From an uncultured Acetobacteraceae bacterium (GTDB lineage: Bacteria; Pseudomonadota; Alphaproteobacteria; Acetobacterales; Acetobacteraceae), in the NCBI GenBank assembly GCA_903877125.1, contig CAIRCM010000098.1, forward strand, positions 1 through 64,000: 64,000 nucleotides of DNA. The letters run 5' to 3'. The notes below the pieces were generated by a model. It searched no databases, was not told the origin of the DNA, and saw only the letters and a program-made list of their open reading frames with translations. Numbering within the stretch: the stretch's first letter is position 1; every line of letters begins with the position of its first letter. A program made the translations under genes and the position numbers. Below, piece after piece: positions 19,247 to 28,777 of the stretch.

Positions 19247-20920
19247 ATGCCACCTGCCCCGCAACAGCCCGCCGCCGACCTTCTGCAACGTATCCCGCTC
19301 TCCGCGCTGACAGTCCTGGACGTCGGCTGCGGTCAGGGGGAACTCGGCATCGCGTTCAAACGTTCCAGTCCGGCCGCCAGGGTGATGGGCATCGAGCGGA
19401 ATGCCGAACTCGCCGCTATCGCCGCGACCCATTTGGACGAGGTCGCGGTCATGGACCCCGAGGCCGGAGACCCGCCATTTTCGGTGCCCGAAGGTTACGA
19501 CTGCATCATCTACAGCTTCGCCCTTGCGCATATGCGGGACCCCTTCGCGGTGATCCGCCGGCATGCGGAGCTGTTGCACCCCGATGGCACGATGCTGATG
19601 TGCGTGCCAAACGTCGAACATTGGAGCTTCGTCGAACGGTTGCTGCGCGGCACCTTCGATTAGGAACCAGCCGGTCTGTTGGACCGGGGCCATCTGCGCT
19701 GGTTCAGCCTGGAAAGCATGCGCAAGGGCCTGGTTGAGGCCGGGATATTCCTTTGCGACGCAACCCCTCGGGTGTTCGACGGCGACTCGGCGCGCCGCTT
19801 CGCCGCCGCGATCGCCCCGGGGCTGACCGCGTTGGGGATCGATCCGCAGGCCTATGCGCGCCGCGCCTCGGCGCTTCAGTACATCTGGCGGGTTCGCAAA
19901 AAGGAACGGGAGCGCATGAGCATCGCCGGCACCATGCTGGCGCCGGTCGGCGGGGTGTCCCATGTCCGCGTCGTGCAACCGTTCCAGGCGATGGCGACGG
20001 ACCCGATGGTCAGCGTCAACCTGAGCAATGAAGTCGACCTGTCGAAACCGCATGATGGATCGCCGCATATTTTCGTATTGCACCGCCCCTCCCTCGCGGG
20101 TCCTCAGGGCCGGGATTTGTTGCGCCTACTGACCGAAGCCGGTTGGGTCGTGATTACCGAATTCGACGACCACCCCGACTTCTTCTCCGGTATGCAGGAT
20201 CAGGAGCAACTGACGTTCCGCGGCGTGCATGCAATCCAGACCACGACCCCGGCCCTGGCCGAGGTGCTTCGCACGCGCAATCCCGAGGTGGCGGTTTTCC
20301 CGAACGCCATCGAATCCCTGCCAGAGGTGCGGAATTTTAAGGACAAACGGGCATTGACGCTGTTTTTCGGCGCCTTGAACCGGGAGCAGGACTGGCGCGA
20401 TTACCTGCCGGTGATCAACGACGTAGCCAATATGGCGGGTGATCGGCTGCGGTTCCAGGTCGTGCACGATGAAGGCTTCTTCAACGCGCTGACCAGCCCG
20501 CACAAAGTCTTCACCCCGCTCTGCGACTACCCAACCTACAATGAAATTCTGGGCCGTTGTGAGATATCGTTCATGCCGCTCGCCGATAATGGCTTCAACC
20601 GGGCGAAATCGGACCTGAAATTCATCGAGGCCGCTTCCCATCGCGTCGTCTCGCTGGCCAGTGGCGTGGTCTATGGCGACAGCATCGTCGACGGGCAGAC
20701 CGGATGTTTGTTCCGCGACCCGCAGGAATTGCGCAGCCGCCTGATGCGGTTGATCGTGATGCCCGAACTTGCCCAGGCGATCGCCGACCGCGGCCGCGAT
20801 TATGTCGCGAGGGAACGCATGCTCGCCTATCAGGTCAAACCGCGGCTGGATTGGTACCGGTCCCTCTGGGCGCGCCGGGACGAACTCGCGGCCCAGGTGC
20901 GCGCGCGTTTGATGGGGTAG
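19247..20920 (+). pseudogene. methyltransferase-glycosyltransferase fusion interrupted by in-frame TAG (19661-19663)
   Basis: LDVGCGQGELG SAM motif; RLLRGTFD[TAG]EPAGLLDRGHLRWFS where the family normally has DYE..GLLDRTHLRFF; same frame both sides. Confidence 0.75.
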
Positions 20921-20924
20921 CTCG

Positions 20925-21692
20925 GTGGTTCCGGGACCGGATGTCGCCATTTTCTCGCATTACGATCGTCACGGGACGATCCGTCCGGACAGTCTGCGCG
21001 GTATCCGGGAACTGCGGGCCGCGGGCTTTTCGGTCCTCGTCGTATCCAACGGCGGTGCCCTGAAGGCCGAAGCATTGGCGCTCCTGGAGGCCCTTGGCGG
21101 ACAGACGATCGTGCGGCCCAATATCGGATTGGATTTCGGTGCCTGGCGCGCGGGTTTGCGGAACCTTGGTTTGCCGCGCCCCGACACACGCCGCATCCTC
21201 TTGTTCAACGACAGTGTCTACGGTCCATTGATGCCCCTCGGTCCTCTCCTGGCCGACATGACAGAAGATGGTGCCGATCTTTGGGGGCTGACGGACAGCA
21301 TCGAGCGCGGCTGGCACCTGCAATCGTATTTCCTGCTGGCGCATGCCCGCCTGTTCCGCGATGCGGCATGGCGGGATTTCTGGCCGGGCGTTGTCCCGTT
21401 GCCGCTCAAGCGCTGGACGGTCGGACGTTACGAAATTGGCCTGTCACGGCGCGTGGTCGGTGCGGGATTTCGCGCGCGGGCGTTGTTTCCGCACGACACG
21501 ATCGTGCCCGACGGGTCGGTTGCCAACCCGACGCTGGGGGGATGGCACGCACTTCTGGACGCCGGATTCCCGTTCCTGAAGCGGGAACTGCTCCGCGATA
21601 ACCCCACGAAGGTCGCGGATCTCGCCAGTTGGCGTGACGTGGTGCCCCCCGAGTATGTGACGGAGATCGAGGCGGACCTCCGCCGCCGGTAA
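20925..21692 (+). CDS. rhamnan synthesis F (RgpF)-like protein
   Basis: VAIFSHYDRHGTIRPDSLRGIRELRAAGFSVLVVSN...PNIGLDFGAWRAGL...LFNDSVYGP. Confidence 0.75.
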   Translation: MVPGPDVAIFSHYDRHGTIRPDSLRGIRELRAAGFSVLVVSNGGALKAEALALLEALGGQTIVRPNIGLDFGAWRAGLRNLGLPRPDTRRILLFNDSVYGPLMPLGPLLADMTEDGADLWGLTDSIERGWHLQSYFLLAHARLFRDAAWRDFWPGVVPLPLKRWTVGRYEIGLSRRVVGAGFRARALFPHDTIVPDGSVANPTLGGWHALLDAGFPFLKRELLRDNPTKVADLASWRDVVPPEYVTEIEADLRRR

Positions 21693-22091
21693 TCAGTGGG
21701 GCGACGGAGCCCGCTCCGGCAGCCAGGCATTGGTCCAGCCGCTGACATTGGGTTTATCGGACACCCGCACCTCGGTTCGGCCAGGTCCGGCGCGCTGCAC
21801 GATCTGGATGGCCGTGGCGACACGCACAGGCTGACAGTTCACCGGCCCGTCGACGGGGTCCCCGTTCTGTCGGGCAGCCAAGCGGGCCAGATCGGCCTCT
21901 GTCCGGCAAAGAAACGCACCGGGATCGAGTCTGGGCCACGCCTGCGGCGACGCTTTGACGTCGGGTGCCCGCTGTGGGCCTTGCTTTCCAATGAGCCCAG
22001 GCGCGGACAGTCTTACCCGGCTGTCGTCGTCCACCGCCAAAGCGGGGTGAGTCAGCGCCACAAGGGCTAGAAGCAGCAGCCGTGAACGCAT
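21693..22091 (-). CDS. small secreted hypothetical protein
   Basis: N-terminal signal peptide MRSRLLLLALVALTHPALAV. Confidence 0.5.
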   Translation of the reverse strand: MRSRLLLLALVALTHPALAVDDDSRVRLSAPGLIGKQGPQRAPDVKASPQAWPRLDPGAFLCRTEADLARLAARQNGDPVDGPVNCQPVRVATAIQIVQRAGPGRTEVRVSDKPNVSGWTNAWLPERAPSPH

Positions 22092-22308
22092 GGGCGATCC
22101 TGACGTGAAACAGAGGTTTGATCAGTGTATAGGCATTGGCGGCGTTGGTTCGCAACCATCGGCGCCGTTCAGCCTTGCCCATTGAGATGTGGAAGGCCTG
22201 AGGCAGAAAATCGGTCGAGTGGCTCGCCGCGCAATGCCGTTCGATAATCGGCGACATGCCGGGTACCGCCCCTTGCGTACCGCGACAACCTGCGCATATG
22301 CTCGACTC

Positions 22309-22371
22309 ATGGACCGAACGCTCACGCCCGTCGCACGATTTTGGTACCGCTGGTACAGCCCGGCGGCCTAG
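22309..22371 (+). CDS. aromatic-amino-acid leader peptide MDRTLTPVARFWYRWYSPAA
   Basis: Short ORF with FWYRWY run directly upstream of an intrinsic terminator and DAHP synthase. Confidence 0.7.
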   Translation: MDRTLTPVARFWYRWYSPAA

Positions 22372-22397
22372 GATCGTGCACTCGTAAGCAAGACCCC

Positions 22398-22430
22398 AAA
22401 GCCGCCCAACCCAGGCGGCTTTTGCTTTTT
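22398..22430 (+). terminator. Rho-independent attenuator terminator
   Basis: AAAGCCGCC-caaccca-GGCGGCTTTT then gcttttt; GGCGGC near 22359-22364 can compete for GCCGCC as antiterminator. Confidence 0.75.
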
Positions 22431-22497
22431 CTGCGTTCACGGCAATCGCGAAATCCCGCCCGAGTTGGTCGGTCCCCTTTTACCCAAGGAGACGACC

Positions 22498-23859
22498 ATG
22501 ACCTGGACCCCGCAAACCTGGCGCGCACTGCCGATCCGGCAGATGCCCAACTACCCTGATCCCGCTGCGCTCGAACGCGCGGAAGCCGATCTGCGGGCCA
22601 TGCCCCCGCTGATTTTCGCCGGCGAGGCGCGTGCCCTGAAGTCCGCATTGGCCAAGGTCGCGCAAGGTGAAGCGTTCCTGCTGCAAGGCGGCGACTGCGC
22701 GGAATCCTTCGGCGAATTCCACGCCAACAACGTGCGCGACTCCGTCAAGGTGCTGCTGCAGATGGCGGTGGTCCTGAGTTACGGCGGGGCGATGCCGGTG
22801 GTGAAACTGGCGCGCATGGCCGGGCAGTTCGCCAAGCCCCGGTCCTCGGATACCGAAACGCGGGGCGATGTCGTGCTGCCGTCCTACCGTGGCGACATCA
22901 TCAACGGCGATGACTTCACCGCCGAGGCGCGGATCCCCGATCCCAGCCGAATGGCGCGCGCCTACAGCCAGTCGGCGATCACGATGAACCTGCTGCGTGC
23001 CTTCGCCCAGGGCGGTTTCGCCGACCTGCGCATGGTGCATCAATGGAACCAGGACTTCGTCGCGGCGTCGGCGCAAGGGGAGCAATATACCGCGTTGTCC
23101 CGCCGCATCGGCGAGTCCATGGCATTCATGGCGGCCTGCGGCATCGATTCCCCCGCGATGCGGACCGTCGACCTCTACACCAGCCATGAAGCGCTTCTGC
23201 TGCCCTACGAGGAGGCTCTGACCCGCCAGGACAGCCTCACCGGCGACTGGTACGGCTGTTCGGCGCATCTGTTATGGATCGGCGACCGAACCCGCCAGCA
23301 TGACCACGCGCATGTCGAATTCCTGCGCGGCGTGAAAAACCCCATCGCGATGAAATGCGGCCCGTCGCTGCAACCCGATGATCTCTTGCGGCTGCTGGAT
23401 ATTCTCAATCCGCGGAACGAACCCGGCCGCATGACCTTGATCTGCCGGATGGGTGAGTCGACGTTGGGCGAGAACCTGCCGTCGCTGATCCGCGCGGTGC
23501 GGCGGGAGGGCAGGGTGGTCGGATGGGTGTCCGATCCGATGCACGGCAACACGATCTCGACTCCCTCCGGCCGAAAGACCCGTCCGTTCTCCCGCATTCT
23601 GGCGGAAATCAAGGCGTTTTTCGCGATCCACGCGGCCGAGGGCACGCACGCCGGTGGCATCCATGTCGAAATGACCGGCAAGGATGTGACCGAGTGCACC
23701 GGCGGTGCGGAAGGCCTGGACGATGCGGGGCTGGAGGCGCGGTATCACACACTCTGCGACCCGCGGCTCAACGGATCGCAGTCGCTGGAGCTGGCTTTTT
23801 TGGTGGCCGACATGATGCGGCGGTCGCGTCAGGGCGGGCTGCCGATGGCGGCGGAGTAA
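22498..23859 (+). CDS. class II 3-deoxy-7-phosphoheptulonate synthase
   Basis: [51 protein letters not shown]. Confidence 0.93.
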   Translation: MTWTPQTWRALPIRQMPNYPDPAALERAEADLRAMPPLIFAGEARALKSALAKVAQGEAFLLQGGDCAESFGEFHANNVRDSVKVLLQMAVVLSYGGAMPVVKLARMAGQFAKPRSSDTETRGDVVLPSYRGDIINGDDFTAEARIPDPSRMARAYSQSAITMNLLRAFAQGGFADLRMVHQWNQDFVAASAQGEQYTALSRRIGESMAFMAACGIDSPAMRTVDLYTSHEALLLPYEEALTRQDSLTGDWYGCSAHLLWIGDRTRQHDHAHVEFLRGVKNPIAMKCGPSLQPDDLLRLLDILNPRNEPGRMTLICRMGESTLGENLPSLIRAVRREGRVVGWVSDPMHGNTISTPSGRKTRPFSRILAEIKAFFAIHAAEGTHAGGIHVEMTGKDVTECTGGAEGLDDAGLEARYHTLCDPRLNGSQSLELAFLVADMMRRSRQGGLPMAAE

Positions 23860-23864
23860 ATTCA

Positions 23865-24614
23865 CTACTGAAACTTGAACCCCCGGCGCGCGAAAATCTC
23901 GTGTGCCTGGGGGCCTTCAAGGAACGACATCAGGGCCCGAGCCTCGGCGGTGTCGCCGGTTTTCAGGACGGCGAAGGGGTAGGCGACGGGGTCGTGGGTA
24001 TTGTCGGGGAAGGTGCCGGCGATGCGCACGCCGGTCGAAACCGCGGCATCCGTCGCATAGACGATGCCAGCCGGCGCTTCGCCCAGTTCGACGAAGCGCA
24101 ATGCGGCGCGGACGTCCTCGGCGCGGGCCAGACGTGACTGGACCGCGTCCCACATGCCCAGTTTCCGCAACGATTGCTCGGCATAGAGGCCAACCGGCAC
24201 ATGGGCGGGGTCGCCGACCGCGAGGCGGCCGTCCGCGCCGAGCAGGCCCAAAAGATCGAAACCCGGCGCGATGACGACGTGTTGCGGCTTGTTGGCGGGT
24301 ACGATCAGCACGACATCGTTGCCCAGCAAATCCTTGCGGGTGTCGGCGGCGATCAGCTTGCGATCGGCGAGGTAGTCCATCCATTTCTCGTCGGCCGAAG
24401 CAAACACGTTGGCGGGTGCACCCTGTTCGATCTGGCGGGCGAGGGTGGAACTGGCACCGACGGACAGGCGCAGCGGCATGTGGCCAGCTTTTTCCCAGGC
24501 GGTGGAGATGTCCTTGAAGGCGTCTGTCAGGCTGGCGGCGGCGAAGACGGTCAGCGCCTGGGCATGCGCGGTAAGGGGGGCGAGGAGAAGGACGATGATC
24601 AGGAGCATGCGCAT
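23865..24614 (-). CDS. modA: molybdate ABC transporter substrate-binding protein ModA
   Basis: LTVFAAASLTDAFKDIS..., QGAPANVFASADEKWMD. Confidence 0.9.
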   Translation of the reverse strand: MRMLLIIVLLLAPLTAHAQALTVFAAASLTDAFKDISTAWEKAGHMPLRLSVGASSTLARQIEQGAPANVFASADEKWMDYLADRKLIAADTRKDLLGNDVVLIVPANKPQHVVIAPGFDLLGLLGADGRLAVGDPAHVPVGLYAEQSLRKLGMWDAVQSRLARAEDVRAALRFVELGEAPAGIVYATDAAVSTGVRIAGTFPDNTHDPVAYPFAVLKTGDTAEARALMSFLEGPQAHEIFARRGFKFQ

Positions 24615-24651
24615 CGCTGTGGGTGCTTTCCGAGCGGGTGTTTGCGGCAGG

Positions 24652-24678
24652 ACGATATATACTATTGGATATAACGAC
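24652..24678 (+). promoter_or_regulatory. ModE-like operator
   Basis: aCGATATATActattgGATATAACGAc, close to ATCGnTATATA-N6-TATATAnCGAT, between divergent modA and modE-like genes. Confidence 0.65.
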
Positions 24679-24727
24679 AAGTGGACCGCTTGCACCGCCG
24701 GGGCGGCCTGTGATTGTCTGAGGCATC

Positions 24728-25105
24728 ATGCCGAAAGCCAAAAAAACAACCACGTCCGGTGAGCGGGATTGCCTGAGCATCCGCGTGGACCTCGCCTGCG
24801 GGGTTCGCATCGGACCGGGCAAGATCGCTGTGCTGGAGGCGATTGCCCGTTCCGGTTCGATATCGGCGGCGGGGCGGGCGTTGCGAATGTCTTATCGGCG
24901 GACGTGGGAACTGGTGGAGGATTTGAACCGAGGGCTCGGCAGCCCCGTGGTGACGACGGCCGCGGGCGGCAGCGGCGGCGGCGGTGCCAGTCTGACAGCG
25001 GTTGGGGCGGCGGTGGTCGAGCGGTATCGCGCGATCGAGGCCGATGCGGACGCCGCTGCGAAGCAGCATCTGGAGGCGTTGAGCGCAGTACGGGCCGGGG
25101 TTTAA
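24728..25105 (+). CDS. ModE N-terminal-type winged-helix regulator without Mop domains
   Basis: GPGKIAVLEAIARSGSISAAGRALRMSYRRTWELVEDLNRGLGSPVVTTAAGGSGGGGASLTA; only 125 aa. Confidence 0.85.
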   Translation: MPKAKKTTTSGERDCLSIRVDLACGVRIGPGKIAVLEAIARSGSISAAGRALRMSYRRTWELVEDLNRGLGSPVVTTAAGGSGGGGASLTAVGAAVVERYRAIEADADAAAKQHLEALSAVRAGV

Positions 25106-25220
25106 TTGCCTTGTTATATCGACGCATGATCACGACCGGCGGACGCTATCGCTTCCGGTTTACCGCGTGGCGTACCAGTCAATTTGTATTGCAATATAAA
25201 AACATTTACAACGATCGAAA

Positions 25221-26633
25221 TCAAAACCGGTAGGTCGTGAACAAGGCGAAGAAGGTCACGTTTTTCCCGACCGCCTGTTGGATCGCCGGCCCGGCCAGGA
25301 ATTCCGCGGCGATCGCCCCGACCAGCAGATGCTCGTCAACGCGCCAGCGGACATCGGCGGATAACTCCGTGCCGACCAGGGACCCGGAAACTTTGTTGGT
25401 GTTGGCATATAAAGCCATGCCGCTGCCATAAAGACCATCGGTGTTCGATGCCCGCCAGAGGGTATCCCAGCCGAACGTCGCCGTCACGTCGGGGCGCGGC
25501 GACACGCTAAAGACCGGGCGGATATCCATGACATTGGCCGGCACGAGCAGCGACGTTTCGGCGAAATAGGGCAGCCGTGGAAACATTGCGTTGAATGTGC
25601 CGATGGCGGACGAACGGCTGTTGTCGCCGCTTGCCGCGTTCGCCTCCAGCCCGATCCGCGGGTGCCAGGCCGTATTGGCGAACGTATAGCCGAAGATCGC
25701 GGCCGCCATGCCGGCGCGAATTGGGAGGTTGCGATACGTCCCCGTCTGCCACGCGGCTTCGACATTCCAATCGAATCCCCCAGACGCACCGAACAGCCGA
25801 ACGCCGTAGGTCTGCCGCTGCTCGGCCCCTGTCAGACCACGGTATTTCGCCAAATTGTTTGCATAATGCAGCATATACAAATCGGCCTTCAGCACTGGTC
25901 CGATCGGCAGTGTGAGGTAGCCCCCCCAAAGCATCTGCGCCTGATTGGCACGATCGTCCAACAAGCCCTGCCCGTCGGTCACCGGTCGTACCGCGATCAG
26001 GTCGATCGTGACATCGCCCCAATGGTCGTTGAACCGAATTCCGTCGAAATCGCGGCGAACATTGGGGCCCTCCCGAACCGCGATCAGGCGCTGAAACCCA
26101 AAGAGCAGCTCCTCCCGCCCAACCCGGACAATCGGCGCATCGTCCAGCAATGGCGGCGGTTTGACGTCGACGAAAGCCTGCATGATGTCAAAATGATTGA
26201 CGTCGGTCGTTGAGGCGATACCCCGGCTTCCCAGCCGTTCCATTTCGCCGACCTGCACGAACACCCGAAGGAAGTCGGTCGCATGCACATCGGCGTTCAA
26301 CAGCAAACGGTGCAGGACATAGGCGTTGGACATCGGCGCTTTGATGCCGAAATTCGGCGCGAGGTTGCTTTCCGCACGTTCCCGGAGTTCCCCGCCCAGG
26401 CTGAGCCAGGTGGGGCCGAACCGCCCGTTGGCGATGCCAATGTATTTGATGGGAGCCCAGAAATCATGCGGAGCGGTCTGCCCCGCCAAGCCCGAGAAGT
26501 CGTCATTGTACCGAAGAGAATGATAGGTCGGGTCGCCGGGTTCGGGGCTGGCGGCGTGTGCCGATGCAAGGGCGATAAGAGCCAGGCCCGCCAGCAGCAG
26601 GCAAGCCATTCGGCGAACAACCGCGTTTTGCAT
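25221..26633 (-). CDS. alginate-export (AlgE-like) family outer-membrane protein
   Basis: Signal peptide; FGPTWLSLGGELRERAESN, FDIMQAFVDV, RVGREELLFGFQRLIAVREGPNVRRDFDG; C-terminal F. Confidence 0.8.
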   Translation of the reverse strand: MQNAVVRRMACLLLAGLALIALASAHAASPEPGDPTYHSLRYNDDFSGLAGQTAPHDFWAPIKYIGIANGRFGPTWLSLGGELRERAESNLAPNFGIKAPMSNAYVLHRLLLNADVHATDFLRVFVQVGEMERLGSRGIASTTDVNHFDIMQAFVDVKPPPLLDDAPIVRVGREELLFGFQRLIAVREGPNVRRDFDGIRFNDHWGDVTIDLIAVRPVTDGQGLLDDRANQAQMLWGGYLTLPIGPVLKADLYMLHYANNLAKYRGLTGAEQRQTYGVRLFGASGGFDWNVEAAWQTGTYRNLPIRAGMAAAIFGYTFANTAWHPRIGLEANAASGDNSRSSAIGTFNAMFPRLPYFAETSLLVPANVMDIRPVFSVSPRPDVTATFGWDTLWRASNTDGLYGSGMALYANTNKVSGSLVGTELSADVRWRVDEHLLVGAIAAEFLAGPAIQQAVGKNVTFFALFTTYRF

Positions 26634-26974
26634 CGAAACTCCTGATGGGCGCTCGATCGTCGGCGTCGAAAGCGCCGGTCATGATCCTATCGTGGGCAAA
26701 AGCTGGCAAGCTGACCACACAATGATCACCCTGACACCCCTGGCCAGTTCCAACGGGGGCGTGACACTTCCCGACAATGAAGCGGCCAACGGCCACCCGA
26801 ATCCCGGTGTAAGCCCCGCGCAGCGTGTTCGGATTGACCGCTACGTTCCTCCGTTGTGTGACGCTGCCGCGCATCCCCTCCCGCGAGCCATCGCGGCCGA
26901 TCCCTCAAGGTCGGTATGGCAAAAGGCCCCTTTCCCTCAAGCCGACTCCGCCGAACCTCTGCTAGCGTGACCCT

Positions 26975-28777
26975 GTGAGCGACCCAATCCTGCCGCTGTT
27001 GGTGATGATCGTCGTCGCCCTCCTGGCGCTTGGGGTGGTGGCACGCTTTCTCGCGTTCGGTAGCCGGCAGGCTGTCGGACTGGCGGGGGCCGGCCTGTGC
27101 GGTCTGGGATTCATGCTCACATTCCTGGCACTGATCGTCGGACAGGACCCGGGAAGCATGGCGTTGCCGCTGGGCTTGCCCGGTATGCCGCTGGTGCTGG
27201 CGTTCGATCCCCTCGCCGCGTTCTTCCTGTTGCCGATCTTCCTCACGGGTACGACGAGCATGGCCTTCGCCGCCGAGATCGCCGATGCCGCGCCAAAAGC
27301 CAGTCTCGCGGGGCTGGCGCTGTGTCTGGCCGGGGTCGTGTTGGCGATACTGGCGGCCGATGGCGTGGTTCTGACCATCGGCTTGGCGATGGCGAGCGGT
27401 GCGGTCTGGGCAATGGGCGATCCGGGAGCCGGGCGCGTGCCCTTGCTCGCCGCAACGGGACTGGCCGCGCTGTCGGTGCTCGGGGCGACAGCCGCGTCCG
27501 GCTTCGGCTTCGCGGCGATGCGCGGCCATCCGGTCTGGCCGTTCCTGTTCTATGGCCTGGCTTTGGTTGGGCCGGGCGCGCTCGCGGGGTTGGCGCCGTT
27601 TCATGCCTGGCTGATCCCGGCGCATGCGGCTTCACCGTCCCGCGGCGCGGCGCTGTTGTCGGGGGCCATTCAGCCGTTGGCCTATTACGTTTTGATCCGC
27701 ATGCTGCTGGACCTCGGCGATCCGCTGGCGCCGGGCTGGTGGAGTGTGCCGGTCCTGGCCTCGGGTCTGGTCACCGCGTTGATCGGCGGATGGCGGGGGG
27801 CTTCGGATATGGATCTTGGGGCTTCGCTCGCCGGGCTGGCGCAGCGGCAAAGCGGACTGGTCGCGATCGGCGTCGGTCTGGTCATGGTCGGCCGTGCCGC
27901 CGACCTCGCGGGGCTTGGTGGGTTTGCGCTGGCGGCGGTTCTGATGCTGGCGGCAACGCAAACGGTGTGCGGGACATTGGCGCAACTCGCCGCGGGCGCC
28001 GTTCAGGCCGAGGCCGGTAGCCGGCGCATCGTCCTGCTCGGCGGGCTCATCCAATCGATGCCGGTCGTGGCCGCTGGCATGGGCGCTGCGCTGCTGGGAT
28101 GGGTCGCCCTTCCCGCGGGGGCCGGGTTCGCCGCGGTTTGGTTGCTGTTCCAGGCTTTGCTGGTTGTCCCGCACGCACCCTGGTTCGTCTTGATCGCGGC
28201 GGGTGTGGCGGTGTCCGCGGCTTTGGCCGGCGTGGCGCTGGTCCGCATCTTCGGTGTCGCGTTCCTTGGCCGCCCACGTGGCCCGCGTGCCGCCGGCGCG
28301 ATGGATATCGCCCGTTCCGCGCGGCCGGCGATGTGGGCTTTGGTCGGGGTTTCGGTGGGGATCGGTCTGTTTCCCGGGCTGTTTCTGTCGCTCGCCGATG
28401 CCGCGGTTCATCAACTGCTGGGCGTTTGGCCGGATGATCGTGGCATTCTATTCGGCTGGAGCGGTTATCCGGTTCTGCCGCTGTTGCTGGCGGCTGTCGC
28501 GATCGGAGTGACGGTGGCGCAATTGATACGGCGCAGCGGTGCCCCGCCGCCGCGGGAGGCAGCCGCTTGGCACGACGGTTTCGCGCCGGCGCCGGCTTGG
28601 CTGCCATTCGGCGATCCGTTGACACAGTCGGCGGGAGCGGGGTTCCTGCCGCGCCTGCCGGCCATTCCGGTCTTGCCGCGCTGGCGTTGGTGGCCGCGCG
28701 TGAACTGGGGCCTGCCCACGCTGTTGGTCGCCGTCGCGATGCTGCTGATCGCGTTGTGGTGGATCGGACGGGCATGA
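26975..28777 (+). CDS. HyfB/NuoL-like antiporter-type subunit, channel residues not conserved
   Basis: FDPLAAFFLLPIFL, PFHAWLIPAHAASPSRGAALLSGA, LGGLIQSMP...ALPAGAGFAAVWLLFQALL align to the HyfB family. Confidence 0.8.
   Translation: MSDPILPLLVMIVVALLALGVVARFLAFGSRQAVGLAGAGLCGLGFMLTFLALIVGQDPGSMALPLGLPGMPLVLAFDPLAAFFLLPIFLTGTTSMAFAAEIADAAPKASLAGLALCLAGVVLAILAADGVVLTIGLAMASGAVWAMGDPGAGRVPLLAATGLAALSVLGATAASGFGFAAMRGHPVWPFLFYGLALVGPGALAGLAPFHAWLIPAHAASPSRGAALLSGAIQPLAYYVLIRMLLDLGDPLAPGWWSVPVLASGLVTALIGGWRGASDMDLGASLAGLAQRQSGLVAIGVGLVMVGRAADLAGLGGFALAAVLMLAATQTVCGTLAQLAAGAVQAEAGSRRIVLLGGLIQSMPVVAAGMGAALLGWVALPAGAGFAAVWLLFQALLVVPHAPWFVLIAAGVAVSAALAGVALVRIFGVAFLGRPRGPRAAGAMDIARSARPAMWALVGVSVGIGLFPGLFLSLADAAVHQLLGVWPDDRGILFGWSGYPVLPLLLAAVAIGVTVAQLIRRSGAPPPREAAAWHDGFAPAPAWLPFGDPLTQSAGAGFLPRLPAIPVLPRWRWWPRVNWGLPTLLVAVAMLLIALWWIGRA

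Noticed and set aside
16636-19663. Amber (TAG) codon reassignment
   Set aside because: TAG still ends several window genes normally (Uma2 at 3059, ugd at 15865, hydrolase at 37282, livF at 56452), so global recoding is unlikely; point lesions or errors are simpler.
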